Assembly (NCBI GenBank): GCA_964414555.1
Contig: CAYPWW010000004.1
Location: forward strand, 1 to 64,000
Source of the DNA: Litorimonas sp964414555
GTDB lineage: Bacteria > Pseudomonadota > Alphaproteobacteria > Caulobacterales > Maricaulaceae
Direction of reading: 5' to 3'
DNA: 64,000 nt
Position 1 is the stretch's first letter. Each line of letters starts with the position of its first letter. Of this stretch, positions 43,489 to 52,897 are shown in pieces. Both the position numbers and the translations under genes were made by a program. A model generated the notes under the pieces. It made no database searches and had not been told where the DNA came from. It was given only the letters and a program-made list of their open reading frames with translations.

Positions 43489-45300
43489 CTAGCCTGCTGC
43501 CTCGCGCAGCTCTTCTAGCTCCAACCATTCCATTTCCAGCGCTTCCAATTTCTCTTGCGCTAGACCCAAAGCCGTAGACGCCTCCATAAACTTATCCGCA
43601 TCTTTGGCATAGAGTTCGGGGTCGGCGAGGGCCGCGTTGAACGTCGCAATATCGGCTTCCGTTGCGGCGATTTCTTTGGGCAACTGCTCCAAACGAAACT
43701 TGTGTTTATAAGAGAGCTTGCCTGCACTGGTGGCAGGCGTCGTCTCTGACTTTTCGGTTTTTGCTTTGTTGGCTTTCTCGGCCTTTTCCGCTTTGCGGGC
43801 CTGCACGCCTGCGCCGCGTTGCGCTACCATATCGGAATAACCGCCAGCATATATTTGCCACTGACCTGCGCCTTCATAGGCGAGCGAACGTGTCACCGTT
43901 CGGTCCAGAAAATCCCGATCATGCGAGACAACAATCACGGTGCCTGCATAATCCGCCACGATTTCCTGCAACAGGTCCAAGGTCTCTAAATCCAGATCAT
44001 TCGTGGGTTCATCCAAGACTAGCAGATTAGACGGCAGGCGCAGACCCCGCGCGAGTTGCAGTCGCCCCCGCTCGCCCCCTGACAAGCGCGACACGGATGT
44101 GCGGCGCTGCTCAGGCAGGAATAGAAAGTCTTTCATATAGCCGATAACATTGCGGGATTGATCGCCGACGATGACCATGTCCCCGCCACCATCCGTCAGC
44201 GCATCCGCCAGCGACCAATCCGGATTGAGCGTTGCGCGGTTTTGGTCGATGACGAGCGGTTCTAGGTTTAGGCCCAGTTCAACGCGGCCAGAGTCTGGTT
44301 CTAGCTCGCCCATGATAAGTTTCAGCAGCGTCGTCTTACCTGACCCGTTGGGGCCGATGACGCCAATGCGTTCACCGCGCGTAATGCGCAGGCTGACATC
44401 ATCAATGATGACTCGCCCGTCGAAAGCCTTTGACACATCTGTCAGCTTGGCGACTTGCTTGCCGGATTTCGCCGCATCGGTGACAGTAATATCGGCTGAG
44501 CCCTGCACGGCCTTGGCGCTTTTCAGTGTCTGGCGTAGATTGCCCAGTTCTTTCAGGCGTCGAACATTGCGCTTACGGCGGCCAGAAACGCCGTGGACGA
44601 CCCAATGTTGTTCACGGTGGATTTGCCGAGCCAGCTTATGCCGATCGAGCGCTTCCTGTTCGAGATATTCATCACGCCAGTCTTCGAAGTGCGCGAAGCC
44701 TTTGTCGAGGACGCGCGTCTCGCCGCGGTCCATCCAGATGGTTTTGCGCGAGAGGGATTCTAAGAACCGTCGATCATGCGAGATTAGGATCATCGCCGCC
44801 CGCATGGACGACAGCTCGCCCTCCAGCCACTCAATCGCGGGCAGGTCCAGATGGTTTGTTGGCTCGTCTAGCATGAGGATATCCGGCTCTGGTGCGAGGG
44901 TCCGCACAAGCGCGGCCCGACGACGCTCGCCGCCGGACATATGCGCGGGGTCTTCTGCGCCGGTTAGGCCTAAGGCATCCAGCAGATAGGGAATACGAAA
45001 CCCGTCATCGGCGCCAATCAACCCGTCGCGCACATAGCTTTCTACATCGGCATGAGCGGATAAATCGGGGTCTTGCGGCAGATAGCGCCAACTTGTGCCC
45101 GGTTTGACGAATCGCTCGCCCGCATCGGGCTCCACCAGATCTGCGGCGATTTTCAACAGGGTCGATTTCCCAGAGCCGTTTCGCCCAACCAGACAGATCC
45201 GATCACGGGGCATCACGGACAGCTCCGCGCGCTCCAGCAGCGGCGTTGACCCAAATGTCAGGGCGATATCTTTTAGCGTTAAAAGCGGGGGCTGGGCCAT
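43489..45300 (-). CDS. ABC-F family ATPase (Uup-like)
   Basis: This soluble tandem ABC ATPase acts on ribosomes or in DNA/RNA-related processes, not as a transporter. There are two nucleotide-binding domains: GRNGSGKST with MSGGERRR and MLDEPTNHLDL, then GPNGSGKTT with LSGGERGR and VLDEPTNDLDL. A linker lies between them, and the C-terminal coiled coil (about the last 90 residues, Lys/Glu-rich) is typical of Uup. I use ATG 45300 (MAQPPLLTLKDIALTFG). ATGs at 45312 and 45390 are in frame but lack family support. It stands alone and is divergent from the MscS-type gene. Confidence 0.93.
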   Translation of the reverse strand: MAQPPLLTLKDIALTFGSTPLLERAELSVMPRDRICLVGRNGSGKSTLLKIAADLVEPDAGERFVKPGTSWRYLPQDPDLSAHADVESYVRDGLIGADDGFRIPYLLDALGLTGAEDPAHMSGGERRRAALVRTLAPEPDILMLDEPTNHLDLPAIEWLEGELSSMRAAMILISHDRRFLESLSRKTIWMDRGETRVLDKGFAHFEDWRDEYLEQEALDRHKLARQIHREQHWVVHGVSGRRKRNVRRLKELGNLRQTLKSAKAVQGSADITVTDAAKSGKQVAKLTDVSKAFDGRVIIDDVSLRITRGERIGVIGPNGSGKTTLLKLIMGELEPDSGRVELGLNLEPLVIDQNRATLNPDWSLADALTDGGGDMVIVGDQSRNVIGYMKDFLFLPEQRRTSVSRLSGGERGRLQLARGLRLPSNLLVLDEPTNDLDLETLDLLQEIVADYAGTVIVVSHDRDFLDRTVTRSLAYEGAGQWQIYAGGYSDMVAQRGAGVQARKAEKAEKANKAKTEKSETTPATSAGKLSYKHKFRLEQLPKEIAATEADIATFNAALADPELYAKDADKFMEASTALGLAQEKLEALEMEWLELEELREAAG

Positions 45301-45429
45301 AGCCCGCGCCATAGTCTGTTGCGTCACGAAAAGCGAGAGGTTGCCGCCAGCGAAAAAGACAGAAAAACACGATGAAAGATATCGGCTCACGGCTTTACTT
45401 TCGGGGCCGGGTGGCGTTCAACGGGCCAT

Positions 45430-48400
45430 ATGTTGCAGCTTCGCCAATTTATCATTTTCGCTTTTGGAATTTGCCTGTTTTTTGCACATTCGGCCCTCGC
45501 GCAAACCGAAGACATCCCAGGTGTCAGCGCCCCGGATTTCACAGCGCAAAGTTTAGAGCAACGCATTGAAATCTTAAAAACGAATGAGGCGCTTTCGGCA
45601 GAACAACGCGCACAGGCCGAAGGGTTTTATCGCACAGCCACGGACCGCCTGTCAGAGGCCACACGACAAGCCGAACGCCGGTCTCAATATCTATCCGATA
45701 TCGAAAACATTGTCGCGCAACGTGAAGCCCTAGACGCCCAGATCGAAACCGCTCAAGCCGCGCTTGAAGCAACGACAGAGCCTATGGGCGAAATGATTGG
45801 TGAAGGCGCACTCTTTGCTTTGGAGCAAGATTTGATTGCGCGGGAGTCTGAGCTCGCCGAAGTCGAGACGCAGCTCACTGCGATCATTGATGCCTTTCAG
45901 GCTTTAATCGTTCGCCAAAGCGCCGCACCAAAAGAGCTCGCCGAGTCCCGAAGTGCATTGGGTGCATTACAGGCTGAATTGACGACACTGGGTGAGGGCG
46001 ATCTGGAAGAAATTTCGAATGCGCGCCGCGCCGCTTTACAGGCGCGGGCTTGGTATCGCCGGAACCAAATTCGCGCCTTAGAACAAGAAATCGCGAGCCT
46101 GCCCTTACGGCAAGAAATTCTGGGTGGGCGTCGGGCCTTGGCCGATCTCAAAGTCCAGCGCTTGCGCGCCGATGTACAGCGCCTCGCGGAACGCACAGGA
46201 CAAAAACGTATCAATGAGGCTGATGCTTTACGCACTGAAATTGCGGCACAGGCCAACACCTTGGCCGAGGCGCATCCATTGGTCGCGTCTTTTGCGACGG
46301 ACAATCTCGCACTGGCGGAAGAGATCGCAGGCTTTGCCGCGCAAGAGTCAGACATATCACAGTCGAGTGCGTCGGTGCGTGGACGGGCTCTCAATGTCGA
46401 AAACGATCTCACGGCGGCGAGACGGCTTGTCAAAATTGGTAATTTGGATCGAGAGGCTGGGGCAACCCTGCGCCGCCTAGGCAACCAATTACAGGCACCT
46501 GCTCGAATTCGCGCAGACACGGTCGAGACGCAAAGCGCGCTTTCTAAGGTCACACGACAGCGTATTGTTGCGCAAGAAAATCTGCGGGATCTGCCAATCG
46601 GCGGGATCGATATGGACAGCGCCTTGCAGGCGGCCCGTCGAGACGCCCCTGACCTTCCAGATTTTACGTCAGAGGACCGCGCAAACTTGCGGGCGACCTT
46701 AGACACGCGTCGCTCTCTATTACGGCGAATAGAGACGGCCGCCACAGCCCGTATTACCGATTTGGCCGATTTAGAATCGGCGCAAGAAGAATTGCTAGCG
46801 CAAACGGAAGAGCTCCAAACCTTGTTGGATGAAAACCTGCTCTGGGTTCGTTCGGTTCCTGCCATTGATGTGACGTTCCCGAAAAAAGTCGCCCTCGGCG
46901 CATTAGAGCTGGTTTCGGTTGGAAACCTCCGGTTGGCTGTCACCGAGTTATTGGCGCAGGCGCAGCGACTCTGGTTGATCGTTTTTATCTTTCTCGGATT
47001 GGTCATCGCGCTCTTTCGCATTCGGCCAAGCTTGCGGGAGAATATGATCGACTGCGCGTCGAAAGTCGGGCGCGTTAGAGACGACAGTGCTTGGCATACG
47101 CCTGCAGTTATTCTCGGCGGTATTTTGCAAGCGCTGCCTTTCCCGCTGATCTTTTTCCTGATCGCCATTCTTTATAGCAGTTCGATTAATCCTGACCGCC
47201 TGATCGAAGGTCTCGCGCATGGTTTCTTAAATCTCTCGATTTTCGCGCTCGTGTTCCTGACATGGATTCGTTGGGATGCGGATAAGGGCTTATTCTCTGC
47301 CCACTTTAACCTCTCCGATGCTTTGCGCCGCACAGTGGGCGCGAACTTGCGGTGGTTTGTTCCTGTCGTCGGAACGTCAACGGTGTTCTTGGCCGTCATG
47401 GACGAAATGACGAGCGTTGAAATCACCGAAGGATTATCCGTTTTCACATTTCTGCTGATGGCCGCGGCCATTATGATTTTCGCGTGGCGGGTCCTTTGGG
47501 CAAAGCGCAAAGAAATCCCGCTATTGTCTGACGAAAAGTCGAGCGTTGCGCGTTTCCGTGGGCCGATCGCTTTATTTGCGATTGGTTTGCCACTGGTCGC
47601 GATCGGTTTGGCCATCACCGGTTATTATGAGAGTGCGGTCGAGCTCCTCTCGCGTGTCCTTATTACGGGCTGGGTCGTGCTGCTGACCTATGTCATCTAT
47701 GGCGCGATCCGCCGTGCCATTGTTGTGGCCCAACGTCAGATCAAATACCGCCAAGCCAAAGAACGCCATGAAGCCGAGCTAAAAGCCCGTCGCGAAAAAG
47801 TCGAAGCCGAAGAACGGGGCGAGGAAATGCCTGCGCCGCCGCCCATTGATACGGCAGAAATTGATGTGTCGACGATGACGCGCCAGACGTCTCAATTACT
47901 GCGCACAGCCATGTTTCTGGGCTTTGTAGTCTGGCTCTGGATGATCTGGTCGCCATTGTTGCCGGCCCTGTCGATTTTCGATGGGTTCGAGATTTGGCAA
48001 TATGAGGCAGGAACGAATCCTGAGACCAATGCTGTGATCATACGGGCCGTCTCTGTCTGGGACTTGTTGCAAGCGGCCATCATTGTGGGTCTGACCTTTA
48101 TTGCGGCGCGGAACCTTCCAGGTTTTCTAGAAATTTTTGTGCTTAACCGCCTCGGAGTTGATGCGGGCACGCGATACGCCGTTGTGACGGTTGTAGGCTA
48201 TATTATTGTCGGGATTGGTGTGATTGTCGCGTTTAATCAACTCGGCCTGCAATGGTCACAGTTGAAGTGGATTGTGACGGGCCTGTCCGTTGGTATCGGT
48301 CTTGGTCTGCAAAAGATTATCGCGAACTTTGTCTCTGGCCTGATCATCCTGTTCGAGCGTCCCATTCGGATCGGGGATTATGTCACGATTGGCGATCAGT

Positions 48401-48909
48401 CCGGAACAGTTAGCCGGATCAAGATCCGCGCGACGACCCTCAAAGATCTCGATAATCTCGAAATCCTGATCCCGAATGAAGCGGTCATATCTGAGCGCGT
48501 GACGAACTGGACGCTGACGTCTTCTATCACGCGATTGATGGTGCCGGTCGGGATCGCTTATGGCTCAGACACGGATCACGCGCGTGATTTGATGCTGGAA
48601 ACGCTGAAGAACATTCCGAAGGTGCTGGATAATCCTGCGCCACAGGTTTTGTTTATGGGCTTTGGCGATAGCGCGTTGGATTTCCAATGCCGCATCTTCC
48701 TGCGCAATTTCGAAGACCGTGTGCCAATGATCCACACCGTCCATACAGAGATCAACAAGACGCTCGCCGCCGCGGGTATTTCCATCCCATTCCCGCAACG
48801 CGATTTGAATATCGTATCGCAAGACATCCCGCTGCAAGTGATGTCAAAATCCACGTCACAGCCGAAGCGCAAGTCAAATCCGTCGGCAGGCGCGTCGACA
48901 AAAGAATAG
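45430..48909 (+). CDS. Large mechanosensitive channel, MscS/MscK family
   Basis: This 1159-residue inner-membrane channel should open on membrane tension to protect against osmotic downshift. The signal peptide is cleaved near HSALAQ. A long periplasmic helical coiled-coil domain (about 30-490) has the DUF3772-like pattern, then about ten membrane helices follow. A Lys/Glu-rich cytoplasmic loop (REKVEAEERGEEMP) precedes the MscS pore and beta domain, with GLSVGIGLGLQKIIANFVSG, ERPIRIGDYVTIG, and LIPNEAVISERVTNW. The C-terminal tail is basic. A TonB receptor gene starts 11 bases after the stop and may be co-transcribed. Confidence 0.93.
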   Translation: MLQLRQFIIFAFGICLFFAHSALAQTEDIPGVSAPDFTAQSLEQRIEILKTNEALSAEQRAQAEGFYRTATDRLSEATRQAERRSQYLSDIENIVAQREALDAQIETAQAALEATTEPMGEMIGEGALFALEQDLIARESELAEVETQLTAIIDAFQALIVRQSAAPKELAESRSALGALQAELTTLGEGDLEEISNARRAALQARAWYRRNQIRALEQEIASLPLRQEILGGRRALADLKVQRLRADVQRLAERTGQKRINEADALRTEIAAQANTLAEAHPLVASFATDNLALAEEIAGFAAQESDISQSSASVRGRALNVENDLTAARRLVKIGNLDREAGATLRRLGNQLQAPARIRADTVETQSALSKVTRQRIVAQENLRDLPIGGIDMDSALQAARRDAPDLPDFTSEDRANLRATLDTRRSLLRRIETAATARITDLADLESAQEELLAQTEELQTLLDENLLWVRSVPAIDVTFPKKVALGALELVSVGNLRLAVTELLAQAQRLWLIVFIFLGLVIALFRIRPSLRENMIDCASKVGRVRDDSAWHTPAVILGGILQALPFPLIFFLIAILYSSSINPDRLIEGLAHGFLNLSIFALVFLTWIRWDADKGLFSAHFNLSDALRRTVGANLRWFVPVVGTSTVFLAVMDEMTSVEITEGLSVFTFLLMAAAIMIFAWRVLWAKRKEIPLLSDEKSSVARFRGPIALFAIGLPLVAIGLAITGYYESAVELLSRVLITGWVVLLTYVIYGAIRRAIVVAQRQIKYRQAKERHEAELKARREKVEAEERGEEMPAPPPIDTAEIDVSTMTRQTSQLLRTAMFLGFVVWLWMIWSPLLPALSIFDGFEIWQYEAGTNPETNAVIIRAVSVWDLLQAAIIVGLTFIAARNLPGFLEIFVLNRLGVDAGTRYAVVTVVGYIIVGIGVIVAFNQLGLQWSQLKWIVTGLSVGIGLGLQKIIANFVSGLIILFERPIRIGDYVTIGDQSGTVSRIKIRATTLKDLDNLEILIPNEAVISERVTNWTLTSSITRLMVPVGIAYGSDTDHARDLMLETLKNIPKVLDNPAPQVLFMGFGDSALDFQCRIFLRNFEDRVPMIHTVHTEINKTLAAAGISIPFPQRDLNIVSQDIPLQVMSKSTSQPKRKSNPSAGASTKE

Positions 48910-48920
48910 GCATCTGTCGC

Positions 48921-50918
48921 ATGTTACGTGAAATGATTGTCGGCCTAAGTGTGCTCGGCCTGTCGGGCGTCGCGACGGGACAGGAAAATGTCGAGATCGA
49001 AGAGGACATTGTTATCCTCGTGCCAGCTCGCACAACGGATTACGTCACGGCCAAAGGCGTACGGCAGCGCGTCGATGCGCAGACCGAAACCATCGACGTC
49101 ATTGTCCCAACTGCGCCAGAGGGCTTGACCCTCGCCCATCCGGCGGAAATCCTGAACACCGTCGCGGGTGTCAATATCCACCGCGGCTCGGGGCAGGAAC
49201 ATCTGACGGCCATACGCTCGCCCGTGCTGACGGGCGGCGCTGGCGCGGGGAGTTTTCTCTATACGCTGGACGGTGTACCGCTGCGTGCGGCAGGCTTTGC
49301 CAACGTCAACGGCTTGCTGGAAGCGCCGACGGAAATCGCGGATCGGATCGAGGTTTTCAAAGGCCCCGGCCCAGCGAATTACGGCTCTAACGCGGTCCAC
49401 GGCTTGATCAATATCGTGCCGGGGCGCACGTTCGGCGAGATCAAATTACAGGCGAGTTCGCGCGGTTTACTGACCGCGACGGGGCAGAAAGAGCTCGGCG
49501 ATTTTCATGTTGCGGCCACACTCGGGCATGACGATGGCTTCCGCGATGACAGCGGTTTCGATCAACAAAAGCTGGTCGTCCAACATGCAACTGAAAGCGG
49601 AGGCTGGTGGATCGATAGCCTGCTCGCGCTCAACAACCTCAATCAAGAAACCGCTGGGTTTTTGCAAGGTGAAGACATTTACCGCGACCGCGATGCGATC
49701 GAAACGAATGCCTTCCCAGAAGCCTTTCGCGATACGCAGGCCTTGCGTGGGCAGATGAAATTACGGCGTGAAACGCGGACGGGCACCATTATCCTCCAAC
49801 CCTATGCGCGCCGCACGCAACAGCGCTTCTTGCGCCATTTCGTTCCGGGGCAAGCGCTCGATAAGAACGGCCACACCTCTGTCGGTGTGAAATCCGGACT
49901 ATATGCGCATGGCTGGAGCGCCGGCGTTGACGCTGAATATACGGACGGCTTCCAATATGAATTCCAAGAAAATCCGAACCGCTTTAGTTTCACGCAAGGC
50001 CTACATTATGATTACGATGTGGCGGCGCTCGTGCTCGCGGGCTTCGCGACAAAAGACATCGACCTGTCATCACGCGCGAAACTACAGCTTGGTGCGCGGG
50101 GTGAATACACGTCATATGATTACACGAATAATGCCGATGTTGGGCGGTCGGGCCGTTTCATCCGCGTGGCGGATCGGAGGGATGATTTCTTTACCCTGAC
50201 GCCGAAGCTCGGGCTGACCTATGATCTCTACTCTGCGACGGTGTTTGCGCGGGCCGCCAGAGGCTCTCGCGCGCCGCAAACCTCAGACCTTTATTCTGTG
50301 CAATTAAATCAAGTGCCGGGCGAAGCGGATGTCGAAACCCTCGATAGTCTCGAAATTGGTCTGCGCAACGACCAGTTTGAAATCACGGCCTTCTCTATGT
50401 GGAAAGACAATTTCTTCTTCCGTAACGCAAATGGGTTCAATGTCGTCAACGGCAAGACGCAACACCAAGGCGTCGAGGCAAGCCTCAATCTAGAGCTGGG
50501 ATCAGGCTTCAGCCTACGCGGCGCAGGAACATTGGCGAAGCACACATATAATTTCAGCGAGGATGTCGGCAGCTCGGCGAATAACATCACCGAGGGTGAC
50601 CGCGTGGACAGCGCGCCGGATACGCAAGGCAATCTCGCGCTGATTTATGATGTGGATGCGTGGCAGAGCTATCTGCGCTGGACGCATGTTGGGTCCTATT
50701 TCACGAACCCCGGAAATACGGCCGATTATCCCGGCCATGATGTCTTTACACTGGGCGGCAGTGTTTATGTGACCAACCAGATACAGCTCGCCGCGCGGAT
50801 AGATAATCTGTTCGATACGCGCTATGCGGACCGCGCTGACTTCGCCTTTGGCAATGAACGTTATTTCCCCGGCCGCCCCCGAACGCTGTTTGCGGGTTTG
50901 ACCGTCTCGTTGGACTGA
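48921..50918 (+). CDS. TonB-dependent outer-membrane receptor
   Basis: This 665-residue receptor has a weak signal peptide (MLREMIVGLSVLGLSGVATG), a TonB-box-like segment (EDIVILVPA), and a plug domain (HPAEILNTVAGVNIHRG, FLYTLDGVPLRAAG, RIEVFKGPGPANYGSNAVHGLINIV). A 22-strand beta-barrel domain ends in a hydrophobic strand (RTLFAGLTVSLD). I placed the start at 48921, 11 bases after the MscS gene. The longer frame from 48687 overlaps that gene and is a shadow. It imports an unknown ligand such as a siderophore, cobalamin or glycan. No riboswitch or Fur box was seen upstream. Confidence 0.93.
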   Translation: MLREMIVGLSVLGLSGVATGQENVEIEEDIVILVPARTTDYVTAKGVRQRVDAQTETIDVIVPTAPEGLTLAHPAEILNTVAGVNIHRGSGQEHLTAIRSPVLTGGAGAGSFLYTLDGVPLRAAGFANVNGLLEAPTEIADRIEVFKGPGPANYGSNAVHGLINIVPGRTFGEIKLQASSRGLLTATGQKELGDFHVAATLGHDDGFRDDSGFDQQKLVVQHATESGGWWIDSLLALNNLNQETAGFLQGEDIYRDRDAIETNAFPEAFRDTQALRGQMKLRRETRTGTIILQPYARRTQQRFLRHFVPGQALDKNGHTSVGVKSGLYAHGWSAGVDAEYTDGFQYEFQENPNRFSFTQGLHYDYDVAALVLAGFATKDIDLSSRAKLQLGARGEYTSYDYTNNADVGRSGRFIRVADRRDDFFTLTPKLGLTYDLYSATVFARAARGSRAPQTSDLYSVQLNQVPGEADVETLDSLEIGLRNDQFEITAFSMWKDNFFFRNANGFNVVNGKTQHQGVEASLNLELGSGFSLRGAGTLAKHTYNFSEDVGSSANNITEGDRVDSAPDTQGNLALIYDVDAWQSYLRWTHVGSYFTNPGNTADYPGHDVFTLGGSVYVTNQIQLAARIDNLFDTRYADRADFAFGNERYFPGRPRTLFAGLTVSLD

Positions 50919-50933
50919 CCTAAGTCGCGCCTC

Positions 50934-51998
50934 ATGCATATCCCTGATATAAAACTCGCACAGGTCGTAGACCGCTTTGACCAGATCACGGCGCGCATGA
51001 GCGCGACGACCGATAGTGATGAAATTGTCCAATTAGGCAAAGACTACGCCGAGCTACGCCCCGTCGCGGAAGGCGTGAAGAAACTACAAGCTGTGCGCGC
51101 CGAAATGGCTGACCTGTCAGAGATGTTGGATGATCCAGAAATGGCCGCAATGGTCAAAGACGAGTTGCAAAGCCTCAAGGATTCTCTCCCCGCGTTAGAA
51201 AAAGAGGTTTCTCTGCTGCTCTTGCCAAAAGACAAGGACGACAACGCCTCCATCGTGCTGGAAATTCGCGCCGGCACGGGCGGGGACGAGGCCGCGATTT
51301 TCGCAGGCGATCTCTTCGCCATGTATGCGCGTTACGCCTCGCTGCAAGGCTGGCGAGTCGAGGTCGAAACCCAGAACGAAGCCGACATGGGTGGCTTCAA
51401 AGAAATCGTGGCTAGTGTGTCTGGCGCGGGCGCTTATGGCCGCATGAAATTTGAATCCGGCGTGCATCGGGTTCAGCGCGTGCCTGTCACCGAGACCCAA
51501 GGCCGGATCCATACTTCTGCAGCTACCGTCGCGGTGCTGCCTGAACCCGAAGATATCGACATCGGCTTTTCCATGTCGGATGTGCGCGTCGATACGATGC
51601 GGGCGTCTGGTGCAGGCGGGCAGCACGTCAACAAAACCGACTCCGCTGTGCGTATGACCCATGTTCCCACGGGCGTCGTGGTCGTCTGTGATGCCAAATC
51701 CCAGCATATGAACCGCGCCAACGCGGAACGCCTGCTGAAGATGAAACTCTATGACATCGAAAAGCAACGCATCGATTCTGAGCGGGCGGAAGAGCGCGCA
51801 GGTCAAGTCGGGTCTGGTGACCGAAGTGAGCGCATCCGCACCTATAATTATCCGCAAGGCCGCGTCACCGACCACCGGATTAATCTGACGCTTTACAACC
51901 TCGATAAAATCGTCGCTGGTGATGCGTTGTCTGACGTCATCAATGCGCTGATTTCCGAAGACCAAGCCGCGCGGCTGGCGCAGATGGAAGCGGGTTAA
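50934..51998 (+). CDS. prfA: Peptide chain release factor 1
   Basis: RF1 ends translation at UAA and UAG. The protein is full length at 354 residues: RAGTGGDEAAIFAGDLF, the codon-recognition PxT motif as PVT in HRVQRVPVTETQGRIHTS, the catalytic GGQ in SGAGGQHVNKTDSAVR (about residue 229), and the C-terminal TDHRINLTLYNLDK. prmC, the GGQ methyltransferase gene that usually follows prfA, is not downstream. A 53-residue membrane protein overlaps the stop by one base instead (TAATG). The factor is intact, so the TAA inside nusA would be expected to terminate. Confidence 0.97.
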   Translation: MHIPDIKLAQVVDRFDQITARMSATTDSDEIVQLGKDYAELRPVAEGVKKLQAVRAEMADLSEMLDDPEMAAMVKDELQSLKDSLPALEKEVSLLLLPKDKDDNASIVLEIRAGTGGDEAAIFAGDLFAMYARYASLQGWRVEVETQNEADMGGFKEIVASVSGAGAYGRMKFESGVHRVQRVPVTETQGRIHTSAATVAVLPEPEDIDIGFSMSDVRVDTMRASGAGGQHVNKTDSAVRMTHVPTGVVVVCDAKSQHMNRANAERLLKMKLYDIEKQRIDSERAEERAGQVGSGDRSERIRTYNYPQGRVTDHRINLTLYNLDKIVAGDALSDVINALISEDQAARLAQMEAG

Positions 51999-52159
51999 TG
52001 TCGCGCGAAAAGAAACAGCGCTACCTGCTTTATCTCGTTTTATTGGTGGTACTGCTCGCGGGCTCAATCTTTCAGCATTATTACTCCAATGCGAAAGTGG
52101 ACCGCTGTCTCGACGCGGGATTTGAATATGACTTCAATCAAAAGCGGTGCCTGAATTAA
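51998..52159 (+). CDS. Small membrane protein (53 residues)
   Basis: This short frame begins at the ATG overlapping the prfA stop (TAATG). It encodes a basic start (MSREKKQRY), one membrane helix (LLYLVLLVVLLAGSIF) and a short tail with two Cys (VDRCLDAGFEYDFNQKRCLN). The tail would be periplasmic by the positive-inside rule, so the two Cys could form a disulphide. The next gene's ATG follows the stop directly with no gap. Coupled overlaps on both sides support real translation. The family is unknown. Confidence 0.65.
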   Translation: MSREKKQRYLLYLVLLVVLLAGSIFQHYYSNAKVDRCLDAGFEYDFNQKRCLN

Positions 52160-52498
52160 ATGTATTGCGTCGCCTATCGTTTCACGCTGATCGCGAATAA
52201 CTCCGAGACGCGGCGTCAGTTTATAGACGTCTGGTCGGGCTTCACGACTTATTTCCGTGAGAACTGCGGCGCCTTGGGGTCTCGCTTGCATCTTGGCGAT
52301 GACGGGGCCTTTTACGCCTATGCGCAATGGCCGTCGAAATCTGTGATGGAGGCCTCAGAGGCGGTGGCCCCGACGCAAAATTTCTTACGCTTGCGCGTCG
52401 CGTGGTCTGAGTTGTGTCAGCCGAGTGAGGTTTTGTGGCAAGGCGAGCTCTTGGTCGACATGCTGAAAAACCCAAATGAAACCGACACCCACCCTTGA
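52160..52498 (+). CDS. Uncharacterised 112-residue protein
   Basis: The gene starts at the base after the stop of the 53-residue membrane protein, indicating coupled translation. The sequence (YCVAYRFTLIANNSETRRQF, GALGSRLHLGDDGAFYAYAQ, WPSKSVMEAS) has the strand-helix-strand rhythm of a dimeric alpha/beta barrel, as in antibiotic-biosynthesis-monooxygenase-like proteins. That fold guess is weak. It has no signal peptide or membrane helix and is probably cytoplasmic. No function is assigned. Confidence 0.7.
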   Translation: MYCVAYRFTLIANNSETRRQFIDVWSGFTTYFRENCGALGSRLHLGDDGAFYAYAQWPSKSVMEASEAVAPTQNFLRLRVAWSELCQPSEVLWQGELLVDMLKNPNETDTHP

Positions 52499-52558
52499 TT
52501 TTCGCCCCACCCCCCGCGATATAGCGCTCGACCCCACACCCAATATGCAAGGCTTTTC

Positions 52559-52894
52559 ATGATCCCCGGTACAAATTTTAACGACCGTCTCAAGGCGCAA
52601 AAAGAGGCGAAGCTCGCCATGCTCAAGCGTGCCAAGGAGAAAGAGCTCGATCCGGAAGAAAAAGCGAAGCTGATGGCTGAGCGCGCAAAGCGCAATGAAG
52701 CCCGTGCGATCCGAGAAGCCAAGCGCGAAGAAGAGCGCAAGCGCGAAGCTGCGGAAGCTGCAGCTGCCAAGGCAGAGGAAGAGCGCAAGAAACTGCTGGC
52801 GATTGAAGCGCAGAAGAAAGCGCAAGAAGACCTTAAGCGTGCACAAAAAGCGCGCCGCGATGCAAAATACGCCGCGCGTAAAAAGCGTCGTTAA
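52559..52894 (+). CDS. Basic coiled-coil protein (DUF6481-like)
   Basis: This 111-residue protein is built almost wholly of Lys, Arg, Glu and Ala in heptad-like order (KAQKEAKLAMLKRAKEKEL, AKREEERKREAAEAAAAKAE), ending in ARKKRR. It resembles the alphaproteobacterial DUF6481 proteins, whose function is unknown. The high charge and predicted single long helix suggest nucleic-acid or ribosome contact, but that is inference. It converges with ubiE, with 3 bases between stops. Confidence 0.75.
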   Translation: MIPGTNFNDRLKAQKEAKLAMLKRAKEKELDPEEKAKLMAERAKRNEARAIREAKREEERKREAAEAAAAKAEEERKKLLAIEAQKKAQEDLKRAQKARRDAKYAARKKRR

Positions 52895-52897
52895 GCC

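Noticed and set aside
45897..47168. Antisense frame of 423 codons inside the MscS-family gene
   Set aside because: Ser/Arg/Ala-rich complement of a coiled-coil coding region; no domain and no ribosome site.
48687..48920. N-terminal extension of the TonB receptor
   Set aside because: It overlaps the MscS gene in another frame, is not a signal peptide, and the receptor's own signal peptide begins at 48921.
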